A stretch of DNA of 64,000 nt from Beta vulgaris subsp. vulgaris (Eukaryota > Streptophyta > Magnoliopsida > Caryophyllales > Amaranthaceae): positions 50,012,169 to 50,076,168 of the forward strand of contig NC_079202.1 of NCBI RefSeq assembly GCF_026745355.1. The letters run 5' to 3'. The translations under genes and the position numbers were made by a program. Of this stretch, positions 1-11,450 are shown piece after piece. Within the stretch, counting starts at the first letter, position 1. Every line of letters starts with the position of its first letter. The notes under the pieces are model-generated. The model had not been told where the DNA came from. It saw only the letters and a program-made list of their open reading frames with translations, and searched no databases.

Positions 1-714
1 CTAAACCAAACTGAACTGAATACAAGCATAAAAATCAAACTGACGGAAAAGTCCCAGAGAACAGGGCCTAAATTCTAGTATTTCAAGGTTATGACGGATG
101 CAACAGATGACAAAATATCAACTAATAAAAGCAGTATCGAGAAATCACAATTTCATTGCCCTTTTATACCACATAATATCACACTTCCAAGCAATCATGC
201 ATTCTTGACGAGGTCTCAGGAAAAGGTTTTACTCGTTCGACTATGGTAATTTCTACCATTAAGCAGTCTTGCAGCATCAAGGAGTCCTTGAAACATCAAC
301 TATTAACCCACCCACCTATTCTTGGAACCAACACCATGTATTTAGAACTCCATGCTACAGATTGCTACTGTACAATTGATTCTATTACATTGAGAGTGAA
401 CACCAAACATCACAAAGAAATATTTATCGCAGTCCTCCAAGTTCAAAAACATATCCTTTCAGTGTTTTTTTTTCAGCCAATAGCCAGCAAGGTACACCAA
501 GCAGTCATTTCATATTAAATACTACACGGCATTATTTCACGCAATATCTCGACGCACAATATTTTTTTCAAGCCATATATACTGTTTACACTGAAAGATG
601 AAATCACGCAAGGATTCAATTCAAGCAATAGGAAGTTCAAGACAACCCAAAATCAAATCATTAACATCTCACACTGTATGACACATGAAACAAAGATGCT
701 TGAGAGAAGAGCTA
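1..714. other. 3' flank of the PWWP gene, no separate gene seen
   Basis: AT-rich sequence downstream of the stop codon of the minus-strand PWWP gene. It probably includes that gene's 3' UTR. No coding region with family resemblance, repeat or RNA gene was recognised. The 91-aa open frame at 243-518 has no recognisable domain and looks like chance. Confidence 0.5.
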
Positions 715-1735
715 CTACCCGACATACCCTCCCTTCACCCCCTCCAAGGAAAACGAATAAGAAACGAAATATAGTGGGTAAAAAGAGCCTTCAGGACCTG
801 TCAACTACATATTCGGCTTACCTTTGGCTTTAGCTCTTCGTGAGTTAGTTCTCCGAGATCGTAATTTAGAGAGTTCCTACGATCACATACGATTGTCAAG
901 AAAATTCCAATAAAATACAAAACATAAATTTTTGATAAAGTGTTCACCAAGAATGCATGATATATAAATTAACACATAAAAACTACCTGCTCCAAGGCCT
1001 TCTGAAACATATCTCTTTGACTACTCTTATTTTGCTTTAGTACCTGAGATTTGAAGAATAGCAATCATCACAGAGAAGTGACCATGGTATTAAACAGGTG
1101 TAGTACCATCTAGTGGGTACTATTGGGTAGTCAGGAACCTAAATGCTATGAGTTAGAAAATCTCCATTGAAGATATATAATTCATGAGTTATAAGAATCA
1201 AAAGGCTATCAACTTTAAGCCTTAAACAGAAATACTAATTAGGAAGTGAAACTAACATTATTAAACTCCAAGAGACTTGCCACAGGGTCCACGTATGAGC
1301 TGCAAATAGTCAAACAGAGAATTTATTAAAGGTGTTTCAAGAAATGCATAGCAAAAACATACAAGTAAGAAGAACAAAACACTAACTAGTCATATGTTCC
1401 ATATAGGCGCACGAGAACTTCATTGCTTTTTCCCTTGCGAGGTTTATTATTATCACTTACTGCATTTTCATCCACAATCTATCTCAGAAGCATCCAAATA
1501 AAGTAATTAGCTTGACAATCATATCATCTTGTCCAATTCTAGGTTTGTGGGAAAATACAAAGGAAATCATCAAGAAGAGCAAATGCACCTGTGCAGGCCA
1601 CCATGGAGCGCCACGCAACTTGATCCATGTTATCTCTCCCGGTCTGAACTCAGCATTGGACTGCTTTTGCAGAGCTCCATCCTTTCCCCTGTCACCCACA
1701 TGTTCCTTGCCATTTGCAAGACCTTTCTTATCCAT
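715..1735 (-). CDS. small PWWP-domain protein (6 coding exons, 158 aa)
   Basis: PWWP domains are Tudor-family folds that bind methylated histone tails and DNA in the nucleus. The exons I infer (minus strand) are 1735-1589, 1478-1387, 1299-1257, 1043-987, 876-822 and 797-715. Each junction has a GT donor and AG acceptor and the reading frame is kept throughout. Exon 1 encodes the PWWP signature GEITWIKLRGAPWWPAQ at residues 33-49. Exons 2-3 give VLVRLYGTYDY then YVDP, the usual continuation of plant PWWP domains. Exon 5 is very basic (LRSRRTNSRRAKAK), a likely nuclear-localisation or DNA-contacting segment. The start is the ATG at 1735; the open frame upstream begins with a non-ATG codon. A probable 5' UTR exon lies near 3254-3400, separated by a 1.5-kb intron (acceptor near 1760). 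The protein is short for the family, so it may be a stand-alone PWWP reader. The last exon (27 codons) is the least certain. Confidence 0.8.
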
Positions 1736-2504
1736 TGTAAACTTCAAGTGAAATTTTTTCTGGCTAGAGTAGACAGTCTATACACAGTATACTAGAAAGT
1801 ACAACAATTGTCCAGCTTCCACTGCCCTATATATTACAAGAAATTGCACCCAAAGAAGTGTGACTGAACAGATTATCATACTCCATATCAAAAGCTAATC
1901 TTCCAAAAGGATCCCTGCATTCCAACACATATACTTATATTAACATATGTTGATCCAACAAACTATTCCGTATTTAACTATTATAACCTCATAAGTTGAC
2001 AAAGAAGAAATCAATGTTGTATTCGCTGACAACACGGCCAGTCGACTAATAAAGGACTATTGTAAGTAAAACGTTGGTGTGCACAACAAATTAAAAAAAA
2101 AAAAATCAATACTTGTTCTGTAGACACCTAGTAAGAGATGACCCTTAAGATAATGACACATCTAATACACCAATTTATATCTCTACGAAAACCCGCTAAT
2201 TAAGCCACTCGCTTAAATAACGACTACAAACCCCAAATTAAGGAAATGACAAGGAAAAGTTCCTAGTTCCCATGTCCAGTTATGGGAAGCAAAGTTCCCC
2301 AAAATACTTGACTGCCAACCCTACCAAATCTCCTTTTCTGTAAGAAAAGTGGTTCAAAGCTCTAGCAATCATTGAACCACTAAGCCAATATTTCTAAACC
2401 TCGTCTGGTTTCAAACACCATTGATTTCTATATTACTCCAATCTACCAGGCTATGAGAGAGGCTAATTAAACTCCCATTTGGCGAAACCAGCAGATCCCC
2501 AACT

Positions 2505-2650
2505 AAGATTATATTATAACTTTGACATTAATTTGCCCAACTTTAAGATTATAATATAACTTTGACATTAATTTGCCCAACTTTAAGATTATATTATAAC
2601 TTTGACATTAATTTGCCCAACTTTAAGATTATATTATAACTTTGACATGT
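2505..2650. repeat. 40-bp tandem repeat, about 3.6 copies
   Basis: A 40-bp AT-rich unit beginning AAGATTATATTATAAC starts at 2505, 2545, 2585 and 2625 with almost no divergence. It lies inside the presumed 5' UTR intron of the PWWP gene. The near identity suggests recent expansion. Confidence 0.9.
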
Positions 2651-3253
2651 TTCCTGACAATGTTAACACACACATCCTCATGGCTTTAGTAATTTGGTAT
2701 TCCAATCATTCCACATTTCCACTAATAAAAGACACTACATCCAAAAAGTAAAGCCAAATTTCAAAACTAAAAAAAAGATCAGAGAAAGAAATATCCTGAT
2801 CAGGAAAATACCCAGAAATTGCATATGATAGCAAAGTATGTTTGAAAAATGTAGCATTTCTCTGCTAAATCATCCTATAATGGGCACATTTTGGCAAAAA
2901 TTAGTAAATTACCCACTAAAAATGCTTCTACCTTTAGAAATTCCTCTTTCAGCTACTTCTTAGAAGACAAAATCGAACCCACATTCACATAACACACACA
3001 AAAAAAAAAGTCAAAAAATAGAAAATAAAAATAAAAATCACCAGCAGAAAAAAACAACATAGGAGTACATTAAACTCTATATTTCACGCAATTTAATCAG
3101 AAACAATGCACTTGCGGAAAAAAAATTAGAAGGGTATAATTTAAGTGAACAGACAAAAAAAAGTAAGAATCTTGCGGAAGATTCAGAATCAAGAAGAAAG
3201 AAAATTGCAAGAGCAAAGCAAACAAGAGGTGTAGAAGAGGTACGAGTACTTAC

Positions 3254-3400
3254 TAACGAAGAAAAAACAGCAAATTGGAAGTGCTCAGATAAAGAAATAA
3301 GGGAGTAAAGAGTTTCAGAAACAAAAGTGAATCATTGAAGAAGGTTGTGAAAAAAGACGAGTTTGTTGACAAATAAAAATGGGGTACACTCCATAGTGAA
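3254..3400 (-). other. probable 5' UTR exon of the PWWP gene
   Basis: On the minus strand a GTAAGT donor occupies 3253-3248, preceded by pyrimidine-rich leader-like sequence. This fits a non-coding first exon spliced to the acceptor near 1760. The transcription start is not defined by the sequence, so the right edge is approximate. Confidence 0.4.
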
Positions 3401-3536
3401 GCTGTGCTGACATTCGCCAGTGAATTGTCGCGTCACGGCATTATTATTTTTTATTATTTTGTTTAGATCTATTTCGAGAACCCGTGGTAAGATGAATTTC
3501 TTCTAAATTATCGGGTCACTTACTCAAAGGCCAATT

Positions 3537-3635
3537 TAATAGAGTCCAACTTAATTTTTTAAGAATAATACTCATGATAGATGGACACTAATAATCAATA
3601 GAGTCCAAGTTAATTTTTTAAGAATAATATTCATA
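3537..3635. repeat. 60-bp-spaced direct duplication
   Basis: A block of about 38 bp (AGAGTCCAA, then TTAATTTTTTAAGAATAATA) occurs near 3541 and again near 3600 with very few differences. It sits just outside the left end of the hAT-like element. Confidence 0.7.
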
Positions 3636-3872
3636 TTCATAGATCGGCGACAGGGATGGCAATCCAGTCCAAATTCGACCCTAGTCCGCTCTGATCCGAA
3701 AGAAAAAATCTTAGCCGACTCCGATAAAAAATAATTCGCATCTGACTCCGTTTAAAAAGTCCGACTCCGAGTCGTAGCAGGATCGGAGTCGGATCTCATA
3801 ATATAATCCGACATCCGAATCCGACTTCAACTTTAAGTCAATTAATCATTTTTTCTTATTTATGTTGATGTA

Positions 3873-4129
3873 CTCCCTCTGTTTTTTTTTATCATTCTCA
3901 CTTTCTTGTGCGCGTCTTCCAATGCACGTTTTAAAACTTAAATATCTTTCATTATATAATAGGAAAAATTATAACGATTGAATATTAATAAAGTACTAAT
4001 TGAGACGAATCAAACAAGACCCCACATGACTATGTTTTTTCTTATAAATTGAGAACATTTGAGAAGATTCTCTCTATGTATGAATAGTGTCAAGATTCCA
4101 AATGAGAAAGATAAAAAAAACAGAGGGAG
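3873..4129. mobile_element. Stowaway-like MITE, copy 1
   Basis: A 257-bp element has inverted ends CTCCCTCTGTTTTTT and AAAAACAGAGGGAG, flanked on both sides by TA, the Tc1/mariner target. A second copy in the opposite orientation is at 11596-11865. The two share an interior of more than 200 bp. Confidence 0.85.
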
Positions 4130-4134
4130 TATCA

Positions 4135-4398
4135 TCTATACAAATATATTAAAAGGCGTGCGAAAACAAGAAATTGTGCCACGTGGCGCTCTCCCTAGAG
4201 AGTTTTTGGTTCATGTAATCCATGTACAATAAAAATTTTAAGAAATTGCATAGTATAGGGTTTGATCCCAAGACCTCAAGTACATATACTAAAGTTTTAA
4301 CCACTAGGCTAAGTTGTATTTAGTGATACTATCATAAAGTATTATTAATAAATAAAATTGTTTCTTACCCGGGGCATAGCCCGGGCCTAATAACTAGT
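4135..4398 (+). mobile_element. small non-autonomous Helitron
   Basis: It starts with TCTATACAAATATATT and ends with a GC hairpin (CCCGGGGCATAGCCCGGG) followed about 9 bases later by CTAGT. It lies between an A and a T, the Helitron insertion signature. At 264 bp it has no coding capacity. It contains a tRNA-like segment on the minus strand (see findings). A longer inverted relative is at 11451-11985. Confidence 0.85.
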
Positions 4399-4434
4399 TT
4401 ATGTATATATAACCTGACTTCGATTTTCAGCCAA

Positions 4435-4480
4435 TCTATATATATATTTAAAGTAGAATCCTTGAGGCCACGTGTCGCAA
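4435..4480 (+). mobile_element. Helitron-like 5' terminus
   Basis: The host A is followed by TCTATATATATATTTAAAG, which resembles plant Helitron 5' ends. It may be the 5' end of the Helitron whose helicase remnants and 3' ends lie at 9.5-10.96 kb. The link is inferred from orientation only. Confidence 0.45.
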
Positions 4481-4939
4481 AGTTAGAGATTTGAATCCCA
4501 CGTGACATGACGTGGCATGCTCCGTTGATCAGTATTTTTTCGAAGCTCAATGAGAGTGTCCACGTGTCAAAGCAATCAAAGAGTGTGAAATTCCCATAAT
4601 CACGGATATCCCTTCCCTTAATCACGCATATAATTGATTCAGTAATCTATATAAGTGATGTCAATTACAGATTTTAATTGATACGTAATCTATATAATTA
4701 AGGAAACAGTAGCATTTCCATGTCCGATTTATTCCTTCCCTGAATTTATTCTTTCTAATTTTATGTACATCCGATTTTGCCTATCTAATTCATATATATG
4801 GTAATGAAATCAAAATATCAATCAAGGATGATTTCCATGTCCATGATTTCCGCTAATTATACACATTTCCATGATCTCCGCTAATTATACACATTTCCAC
4901 TGAATATGTATTGAAGTGTATTGCATACGTTTTGGCATG

Positions 4940-5221
4940 GAATTGATATAAATAGGGTCAATTGGAATCTATGAATCATTGTAAAAACCACCACAACGCA
5001 CAATAGAACTGAAATAATGCTCGACCACAGTGGCACGCAGAGAAGCAACAACAACAACAACCCAACTGCAACAGTTATACATTGGAAGCAAACGACGACG
5101 GTGTAAGATGAGAGATAAAATTCAAAAGCAGCAAATCAGTAACAGTAGCAATGCAACTGCAGGTAGTCCACGAAGAAGAGGAAAGAGAAAACCCACGAGC
5201 ACCACATCAGGAGCAGCATAG
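4940..5221 (+). promoter_or_regulatory. TATA-like promoter with short unrecognised open frame
   Basis: TATAAATA at 4947-4954 is a good TATA box. An A-rich leader and a 63-codon open frame (5030-5221) rich in Arg, Thr and Gln follow. No domain is recognisable and the frame may be chance. If the Helitron at 4435 is real, this could be a relic of its internal promoter. Confidence 0.3.
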
Positions 5222-7830
5222 ATTAATGATAGAGTTCATCTAAACATTGGAATTTAGAAGCAAACCACGGTGATAGAGGAGAGAGGGCATTCAAATAAAC
5301 TATATTTTTGTACTTAATGTAAAAGTTTTAGATTTGGAATGCCGAATGCTCATCTTAACATTGCGAATTTATGATGTTTAATACAATGAATATAATTTTT
5401 TTTGTCGTGTGATTTGATCGAAGGCATATTCCTATATGTGATTAATACACATTCTATTGAAATATTCAAGCTAGAGACTAAGATCATTACGATGCTCCCA
5501 TGTGATCAACTCACTGCACCAAGAATTAGTTGCCAGAGGTATCGTGATTCAACGTACCCGATACATGGAGCCATAGCCCATACCTGTGTTATAAAGAGTG
5601 GTTTTTAACTGAGTTTTTGATATTAAGAGTGCTTTGTAAATCCTGTTATTAAAGGAGGATATGTAGATTGAAGTTTTAGGTTGTTGAGCTAGCTTGTGGA
5701 AAGGTGAATGACAGAAGCTTGAATGATGATTCCAAGTTCTCAGAAGTGTTTACCCAAGCCCGATCCCGATCCCGGCACAAGAAGCAACTCAAAGACGAAG
5801 CGCGTGCTCCACATAAATGTGCACTTTATTTGAAATGAACATGATCATTGTCCATATTCAATATATATAACATATCTATGAGGAAAATAAGATGTTCTTT
5901 TATAGCTCAAATTCATATATGTTCAGTTTAAAAGAGGAGCGTTTTCAATTCCAAGAAGCAGAGTTAAAGGAACATGAAACAGAAGAAGCTCAATTGCCTG
6001 ATTGACATATACAACTAGGAACTTTGCCAACTTGTATAAAGATAATCTCGGCTATGTTTTGGCATCTAAAAATAACAATTCTGTCAATTGCATTATTTCT
6101 AAACATCCGTTTATATATAGAATATGCGTGTTGCAGTATTTTTCTCATTTCCCCTTTTCCAACTAAATCCAAGGGATTTAAGGTGGTAAATAAATTTACC
6201 CCATTTTAATTTTTAGTGGCATGTTCATCTTCTACATGAGGGTGGTTGAGTAGCATGTTCTGTGCTACACACTGACGAAGAGTCTTCATAGGAGTAACCA
6301 ACTTTTCATATTCACACAAGTTCTTGTAGATTTCCTCTTCATAGGTTTAACCGCATAATTCATGGCGCATTTAGTGAGAATGCACTTAAAAGTTTTAGGA
6401 TTTATATCCTTTAGATGCAATTTCAGATGTGTCTACTCTACGGGCATAGCACTTCTTTTAAAAAGTTGAATCACTAGATATATTCTTTTTTCTTCAGTAG
6501 GGAAAATAATGGAGTTTAAGACACCATGAAAGCATGTCACTTGTCAGCTAGGGCCAACATTCTCAAAAATTTCTTACATATCGTATTGCTGGTATTACGA
6601 CCCAGCTGAAAAGCATGTGAAACAAAAGCAAGTCAAACTGCAGACCAAAAGAAGCAGCTAAACCAACTATACAGAGTACCACAGAGGCAGTATACCAGTA
6701 GTTATAATTACCTAAAGATATAGAGCCTGTATGACAATGTTTGCTACACAATTTTTTTTTTACCAGTGGAGGTGAGAAGATGAAGTGTCAAACAAATCTT
6801 TCAATTTTGTCTCTCATGGAGGTTACTAATTTTCAATGAAGAGAAGATGAGATGAAGAGAGAGATAGATGAAGTGTTTGGTTATTTTGTTGCATGAATCA
6901 TTAATGTATCTAATATCATATTGTAAATGGTTATAGTATAATGAATGCAAATTTCACATTCTTTTTGGATTGGTGAACTAATGTGTAGTATTAGTCGAGA
7001 GAATCCATTGACAAGTTGTATGAATGGTTTTGATTTTTTTAACTTTATTGACATGTGTATATAAATGTATAATATTATATTGTAAATATTTTAACTCAAT
7101 AGCAAATTAGCAATGATTAAATACCATTATAATACTTTAAGTTCATGGATTTTAATACTTCAATAGCAATCATATTAGTATATTAAACTTCTACATAAAA
7201 TCATTTCAATTTTGAATCGTTAGTGTAGGATGAGTAGTTATTTTAGGTAACGAGACAAGTACAATACTACAATATCCAATTCATTTAAGGAAACTACCAT
7301 AATTAAGTTTTTTATACTTTTTGGGCAGTGGGATAAAAAAAATCAAATTACAATATCTATGTACAATATGAAAATAAAAACGGATTATGTTATAATCAGA
7401 ATATTAACGAATTAGAAGTTTTAGAAATGGTATATGTCAGTTGAAACCAAGTATATAAGAAAAAAAATACCCTGCTTAACGATTTTGACAAAAACCATTT
7501 TGATTTATAATATTAGTCACATAATAGAAATGCACTTTAACAATATTATAGAAAGAGACTTGAACAATTTAGGTAATAAACATCATAAAAAGTTCGTCAA
7601 AAATCATATTAATCCTAAAATAAAAGTTAAAAAATGATACAAGACTATAAAGTTAAAATCTTTAGATGGCTTAACACCAAAATAAGAAATTCTTTTGCTC
7701 TAACACTATGTCATTCAATCTTTTATTCGAACCAAAATTTGGACCCCAGATTGTGCAATAATTATTTTTCTTAGCACTGAAACGGGAATTTCTTCTTTTA
7801 GACGCCATTGTAGGAAATCGTTCTATAAAG
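5222..7830. other. AT-rich stretch without recognised genes
   Basis: No coding region with family resemblance, tRNA or complete transposon was recognised. Short open frames here lack recognisable domains. The stretch is probably decayed transposon sequence within the 3.65-11.33 kb block. Confidence 0.5.
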
Positions 7831-7834
7831 TATA

Positions 7835-8126
7835 CTCCCTCCATTCTTGAATAATTGTCATGTAAGGTTTGGACACACATATTAAGAGTATATAGTAGTG
7901 GGTGTAGGTATTGTTGACAAATAGTGTACAAGTATAAACAAAAAACTTGATTGAGTAAGAAAAAGAACAGTGGAGGGCTCCATATCACATGAATATGAGA
8001 AGAATGTGTGAGAGAGATGTAATTAGTGGAGGAATTTATATCAGATGGGTTTGGAGGAGTATATCATTTAATTAAGGTAAAAAGATAATTATTTATGAAT
8101 GCGTGAAAATTTGATGACCAATGGAG
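7835..8126. mobile_element. possible degraded Stowaway-like MITE
   Basis: The left end is TA followed by CTCCCTCCATTCTTG. A partial inverse (ACCAATGGAG) ends near 8126. The right-hand TA is missing and the inverted repeat is short, so this is tentative. Confidence 0.3.
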
Positions 8127-8506
8127 TCTGTGCAAACATATTATCACATAATGTTACTAATAGGATGAAAATATAACTATAAGAATGAATGTTAAACATT
8201 TGCATATAGTTACAAAATATCAAGATACGTGAAATAAGCAACATATTTGGTGCTTTCTAACAAATAGAAAAAAAACGTAGTAACTGAAATCTATAACTGG
8301 AGAACAAAATGAATAAAAAAGGAAAAATAACATAATACAAGATGACAAAAAAAACGTAATGTAACAAAGTCAAAAGTTGCTTTAAATAGAAGGATCCTTT
8401 CCACCATAAAAGTGTAAATACTATTAAGAGAAAAGATTATGAAAGGTGATAGGATTACTCTAAAGCAAATGGAGTATTAAAAATTAATTCATATTAATTT
8501 TGAACG

Positions 8507-9410
8507 TGACGTACAATGATACAAGACTATAAAAAGGTATATAACGTTAATAATATGATGAGACTTTGTGACAAGTCATTGAAGATTATCATTTTTGTGC
8601 AATCACTCCGTTAATTAAATTGTACAATCGACCAAAATTTTCTAAATAGATAACGTTTGAAGAAATTCCCCGTGCAAGTAGTGGTTGCCCGGTGGGTGAC
8701 CTGGTGCATTGCAATGATGATGCAAGATTATAAGAGAAGAGAGGGTGAGTGGGCTGGGGAAAGCGGGAGTGAAAGTGGTTACATATAGAGTGCAAGTAGT
8801 GATGCGAATTGTGATTTTGTATGAGCTTCTAAGTGAAGCAATGGGCACATCGACGACTTTCTCAGTAAACCTTTTTAAAGAAAAACGGTTGGTCACGTGT
8901 CCCACCATAATATTAGATACGTTAGTTACTGAACATATGGGTCGTAAGCCAATTTAATATATTCTTAATACACGATATGATTATAAAAAGGTTGCTTGGA
9001 ATTTCAGGAAAATAATGACGTATTATATAAAGGAAATAATATGATGAGACTTTTGTGATAGGTCATTGATGATTCCCATTTGTGTGCAATCACTCCCTTA
9101 ATTTATACAATATGCCAAAATTTTCTATAAGATAACATCTGATGAAGTTCCCAGCCGCAAGCAGTGGTAGTCTGGTTGGTGGTGGCCAGTGGGTGGCCTG
9201 GTATAGTGCAGGCGTGCAGCAGTGGTGCAAGACAACAAGAAAGAGGGGGAGAGCATGACTGTAGAATGTAGGAGTGGAAGTGGTTGCATGATTGAGTGTT
9301 AGTAGTGGTGCGAATTAAAATTTTATTTAAATGGGCAAAGCAAAGAAATTTCCAGTCAGATTTTCTAAAATATTGTTGCTCACATGTTCCACCATAACAT
9401 TAAATATATG
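8507..9410. repeat. diverged direct duplication of a block of about 420 bp
   Basis: Copy A (about 8507-8925) and copy B (about 9015-9410) share an ordered series of blocks offset by about 485 bp: GATGAGACTTT, GTGCAATCACTCC, CCAAAATTTTCT, GTGGCCTGGT-like and CCACCATAA. They have many substitutions and small indels. No coding potential was recognised. It lies just upstream of the Helitron helicase fragment. Confidence 0.75.
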
Positions 9411-9494
9411 ACTATAATAACTTTAAATCACAAGTTAATATTCAGACCATGATTTAGGAGAAACATATTAAAATTTTAAATTTATAAAATAAAA

Positions 9495-10082
9495 AATTCC
9501 TGTGCAATTTGCACACCTAATGAAATAGTTGAGAAGGTAAATGATCATGTGTTGTCTACAATTCCAGGTGATGAGAAAATGTACTTGAGTTGTGATGCAA
9601 TTAGTAAAGATGAAGGGAACTTAGGGGCTCATGAAATATATTCTACTGAATTCCTAAACAAAATTAAGTATTCGGGACTGCCAAATCATAGTATTAAGTT
9701 AAAAGTTGGTGCGCCGGTCATGTTGTTTCGTAATATTGATCAGACATCTGGATTGTGTAATGGCACGAGACTGGTAGTCAAGCATTTAGGCAATCGAGTG
9801 ATTGAAGCTACCGTCATTTCAGGGAGTAATGTTGGTGGCAAGGTATTCATCCCACGAATGACACTAACACCGTCTGACTTAACAAAATTTCCTATCAGAT
9901 TTCAAAGACGGCAATTTCCTTTAACGATGTGTTTTGCCATTACTATAAACAAAAGTCAAGGACAATCATTGTTCGCACGTCGGGTACGGTTGTATTTACC
10001 AAGGCTTATTTCCAGTCATGATCAGCTATATGTCGCTATTTTTCGAGTCACGAGCAAAAAAAGACTTAAAATTCTTATTTGA
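9495..10082 (+). pseudogene. Helitron Rep/helicase, C-terminal fragment 1
   Basis: Encodes the C-terminal part of a PIF1-type helicase as found in plant Helitron Rep-Hel proteins, which unwind DNA during rolling-circle transposition. Recognisable segments are IVEKVNDHVLSTIPGDEK, LKVGAPVMLFRNID, LCNGTRLVV, the helicase motif FAITINKSQGQS, and LYVAIFRVTSKKRLKILI just before the stop. A full protein exceeds 1,000 residues; only about 190 remain and no Rep domain was seen upstream. Homology begins in frame near 9495, before the first usable start, so this is a truncated relic. Substitutions in otherwise conserved positions (IFRVTS where ALSRV is usual) also suggest decay. Confidence 0.85.
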
Positions 10083-10265
10083 GATAAAAAGAATAATGTG
10101 CAAAACAACTACAAATGTTGTTTATAAGGAACTGTTCTAAAACGTATAACTTCATACACATTTTTGTAATTTTTGTTATTATAACTTTTACTTATTGTTT
10201 CATTAGAAAATTTGTTGTCTATTATTCGTTTCATTGGAAATTTTTTCTTATTAAGCAAATCCCTT

Positions 10266-10298
10266 CCCGTGCATTTTTGCACATGTCCATAAACTATA
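10266..10298 (+). mobile_element. degenerate Helitron 3' terminus
   Basis: The hairpin sequence CCCGTGCATTTTTGCACATG (10266-10285) is followed by TCCATAAA and CTATA. This is the same plan as the intact end at 10926-10958, with mutations in the stem and the CTAGT end. It lies 180 bp after the first helicase stop codon. Confidence 0.6.
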
Positions 10299-10362
10299 TA
10301 TTTGGTATTTCCTAGAAAATCATTTAAAGGGGGCCTGAGTATGTCAAGGAAAGGGGAGTAAT

Positions 10363-10622
10363 ATGATATTTATACCCCGTATGACACTCATTCTATCAAA
10401 TGGAACAAAATTTCCCTTGAATTGTGTTTAGCAATGACTACAAATAAAAGTCAAAGATATCCCTATCACATATGGGATTTGTATCTTCCAGGTTCGGTTT
10501 TCAGCCACAGCCAATTTCATGTGGTCAATTCTAAAATCGCGGGTAGAAAGTGTATAATAATACTGATTTGTGAGAAAGAACATGATATGTCTAATATTAC
10601 AGCTAATGACATATATAAATAA
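10363..10622 (+). pseudogene. Helitron helicase, C-terminal fragment 2
   Basis: A second, shorter and more decayed copy of the same helicase end: FPLELCLAMTTNKSQ, DLYLPGSVFSHSQFHVV and IILICEKE align in order with the family's last motifs. It begins abruptly after the first fragment's 3' terminus and is followed by its own intact 3' terminus at 10926-10958. It cannot be a continuation of fragment 1 because it repeats the same motifs. Confidence 0.8.
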
Positions 10623-10925
10623 GTCTTCTACAACCTAAGAGTGTCATGTATTTGCAAAACAACTTCATAATTAACATAAAGGAGCATTCACTGTCTTTCT
10701 GTGTAAAGTGCATCATTGATACTTTGTTTTTGGTTAAATATGTATATGATTATGTTGTATTTCAATACATCGTTCAAAGTTTATTAATTTAATATGGTAT
10801 AAAGGTTAAACTCATTTGAGTTTCGAGTAGTACATAAGCGTATATTAAATCGAGTAGACGTAGAGAATCTTTTATATGCTTTTACTGTAGTTGGTATATA
10901 AACAAGCTTATTAAACAAAAAAGTT

Positions 10926-10958
10926 CCCGTGCATTTTTGCACGGGTCCAAAAACTAGT
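10926..10958 (+). mobile_element. intact Helitron 3' terminus
   Basis: A perfect 8-bp stem with a 4-nt loop (CCCGTGCA-TTTT-TGCACGGG) is followed by TCCAAAAA and the terminal CTAGT, with host T next. This is a textbook plant Helitron end in plus orientation. Confidence 0.85.
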
Positions 10959-11450
10959 TGTGTTATATAAGATTTTCTCATGGAAGAAATGATTGTTAAA
11001 AATAATAGTAATATTTAGATTATATGTACTATATAATATTTCCATATGATAATTAGATTAATAGTACTTATCGGATTATTGTATTGTAGAAGACTTTTCT
11101 ATTATAAAACATGTACGAAAATATAAGTCAGATTGGGATCGGAGTCGGATGTGCAGATTTTATGTCAGATATGCAGATTTTAAGTCGGGACGAATTTGGA
11201 GTCGAATGCTCGTGTTTTAAATCGGGTCAGAGTCGGTGTCGAAAACGGACTCAGATTTAAATCCGACTTCTTGTTGGGTCGGAGTCGGATTATGCATAAT
11301 CCGGTCCAAGTCCGACCCGCTGCCATCCCTAATCGACGGTGATACCAATACCAATAGATTATCACCTGTTGCTTTCGAAAATTGTATATGCAATTCCATG
11401 TTTCCTTGACTTAAATATTATATTTGTATATTGAGAGGGTTTTAGATAAA

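Larger units (their letters stand above)
3651..11331. mobile_element. large hAT-like element or composite with subterminal repeats
   Basis: The left end reads CAGGGATGGCA (3651) and the right end is the inverse, TGCCATCCCTA (11321-11331). The flanking 8-mers are ATCGGCGA and ATCGACGG, an imperfect 8-bp target duplication (6 of 8 match). Inside each end, about 190 bp is packed with repeats of the type TCCGACTCCGA: forward at 3700-3830 and its complement at 11129-11300. Short inverted ends starting C/TAGGG, an 8-bp duplication and subterminal repeats are hAT features. No hAT transposase was found. The interior holds a Stowaway-like MITE, Helitron pieces and a duplicated non-coding block, so the element may have been inflated by later insertions. 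Two independent short elements with similar ends remain possible. Confidence 0.5.

Noticed and set aside
7434..7637. 67-aa Lys/Ile-rich frame
   Set aside because: AT-rich composition, no promoter, no family resemblance.
9501..9515. Hairpin TGTGCAATTTGCACA as another Helitron 3' end
   Set aside because: The bases lie in frame with the helicase homology that continues into IVEKVNDHV, and no CTRR end follows, so they are coding.
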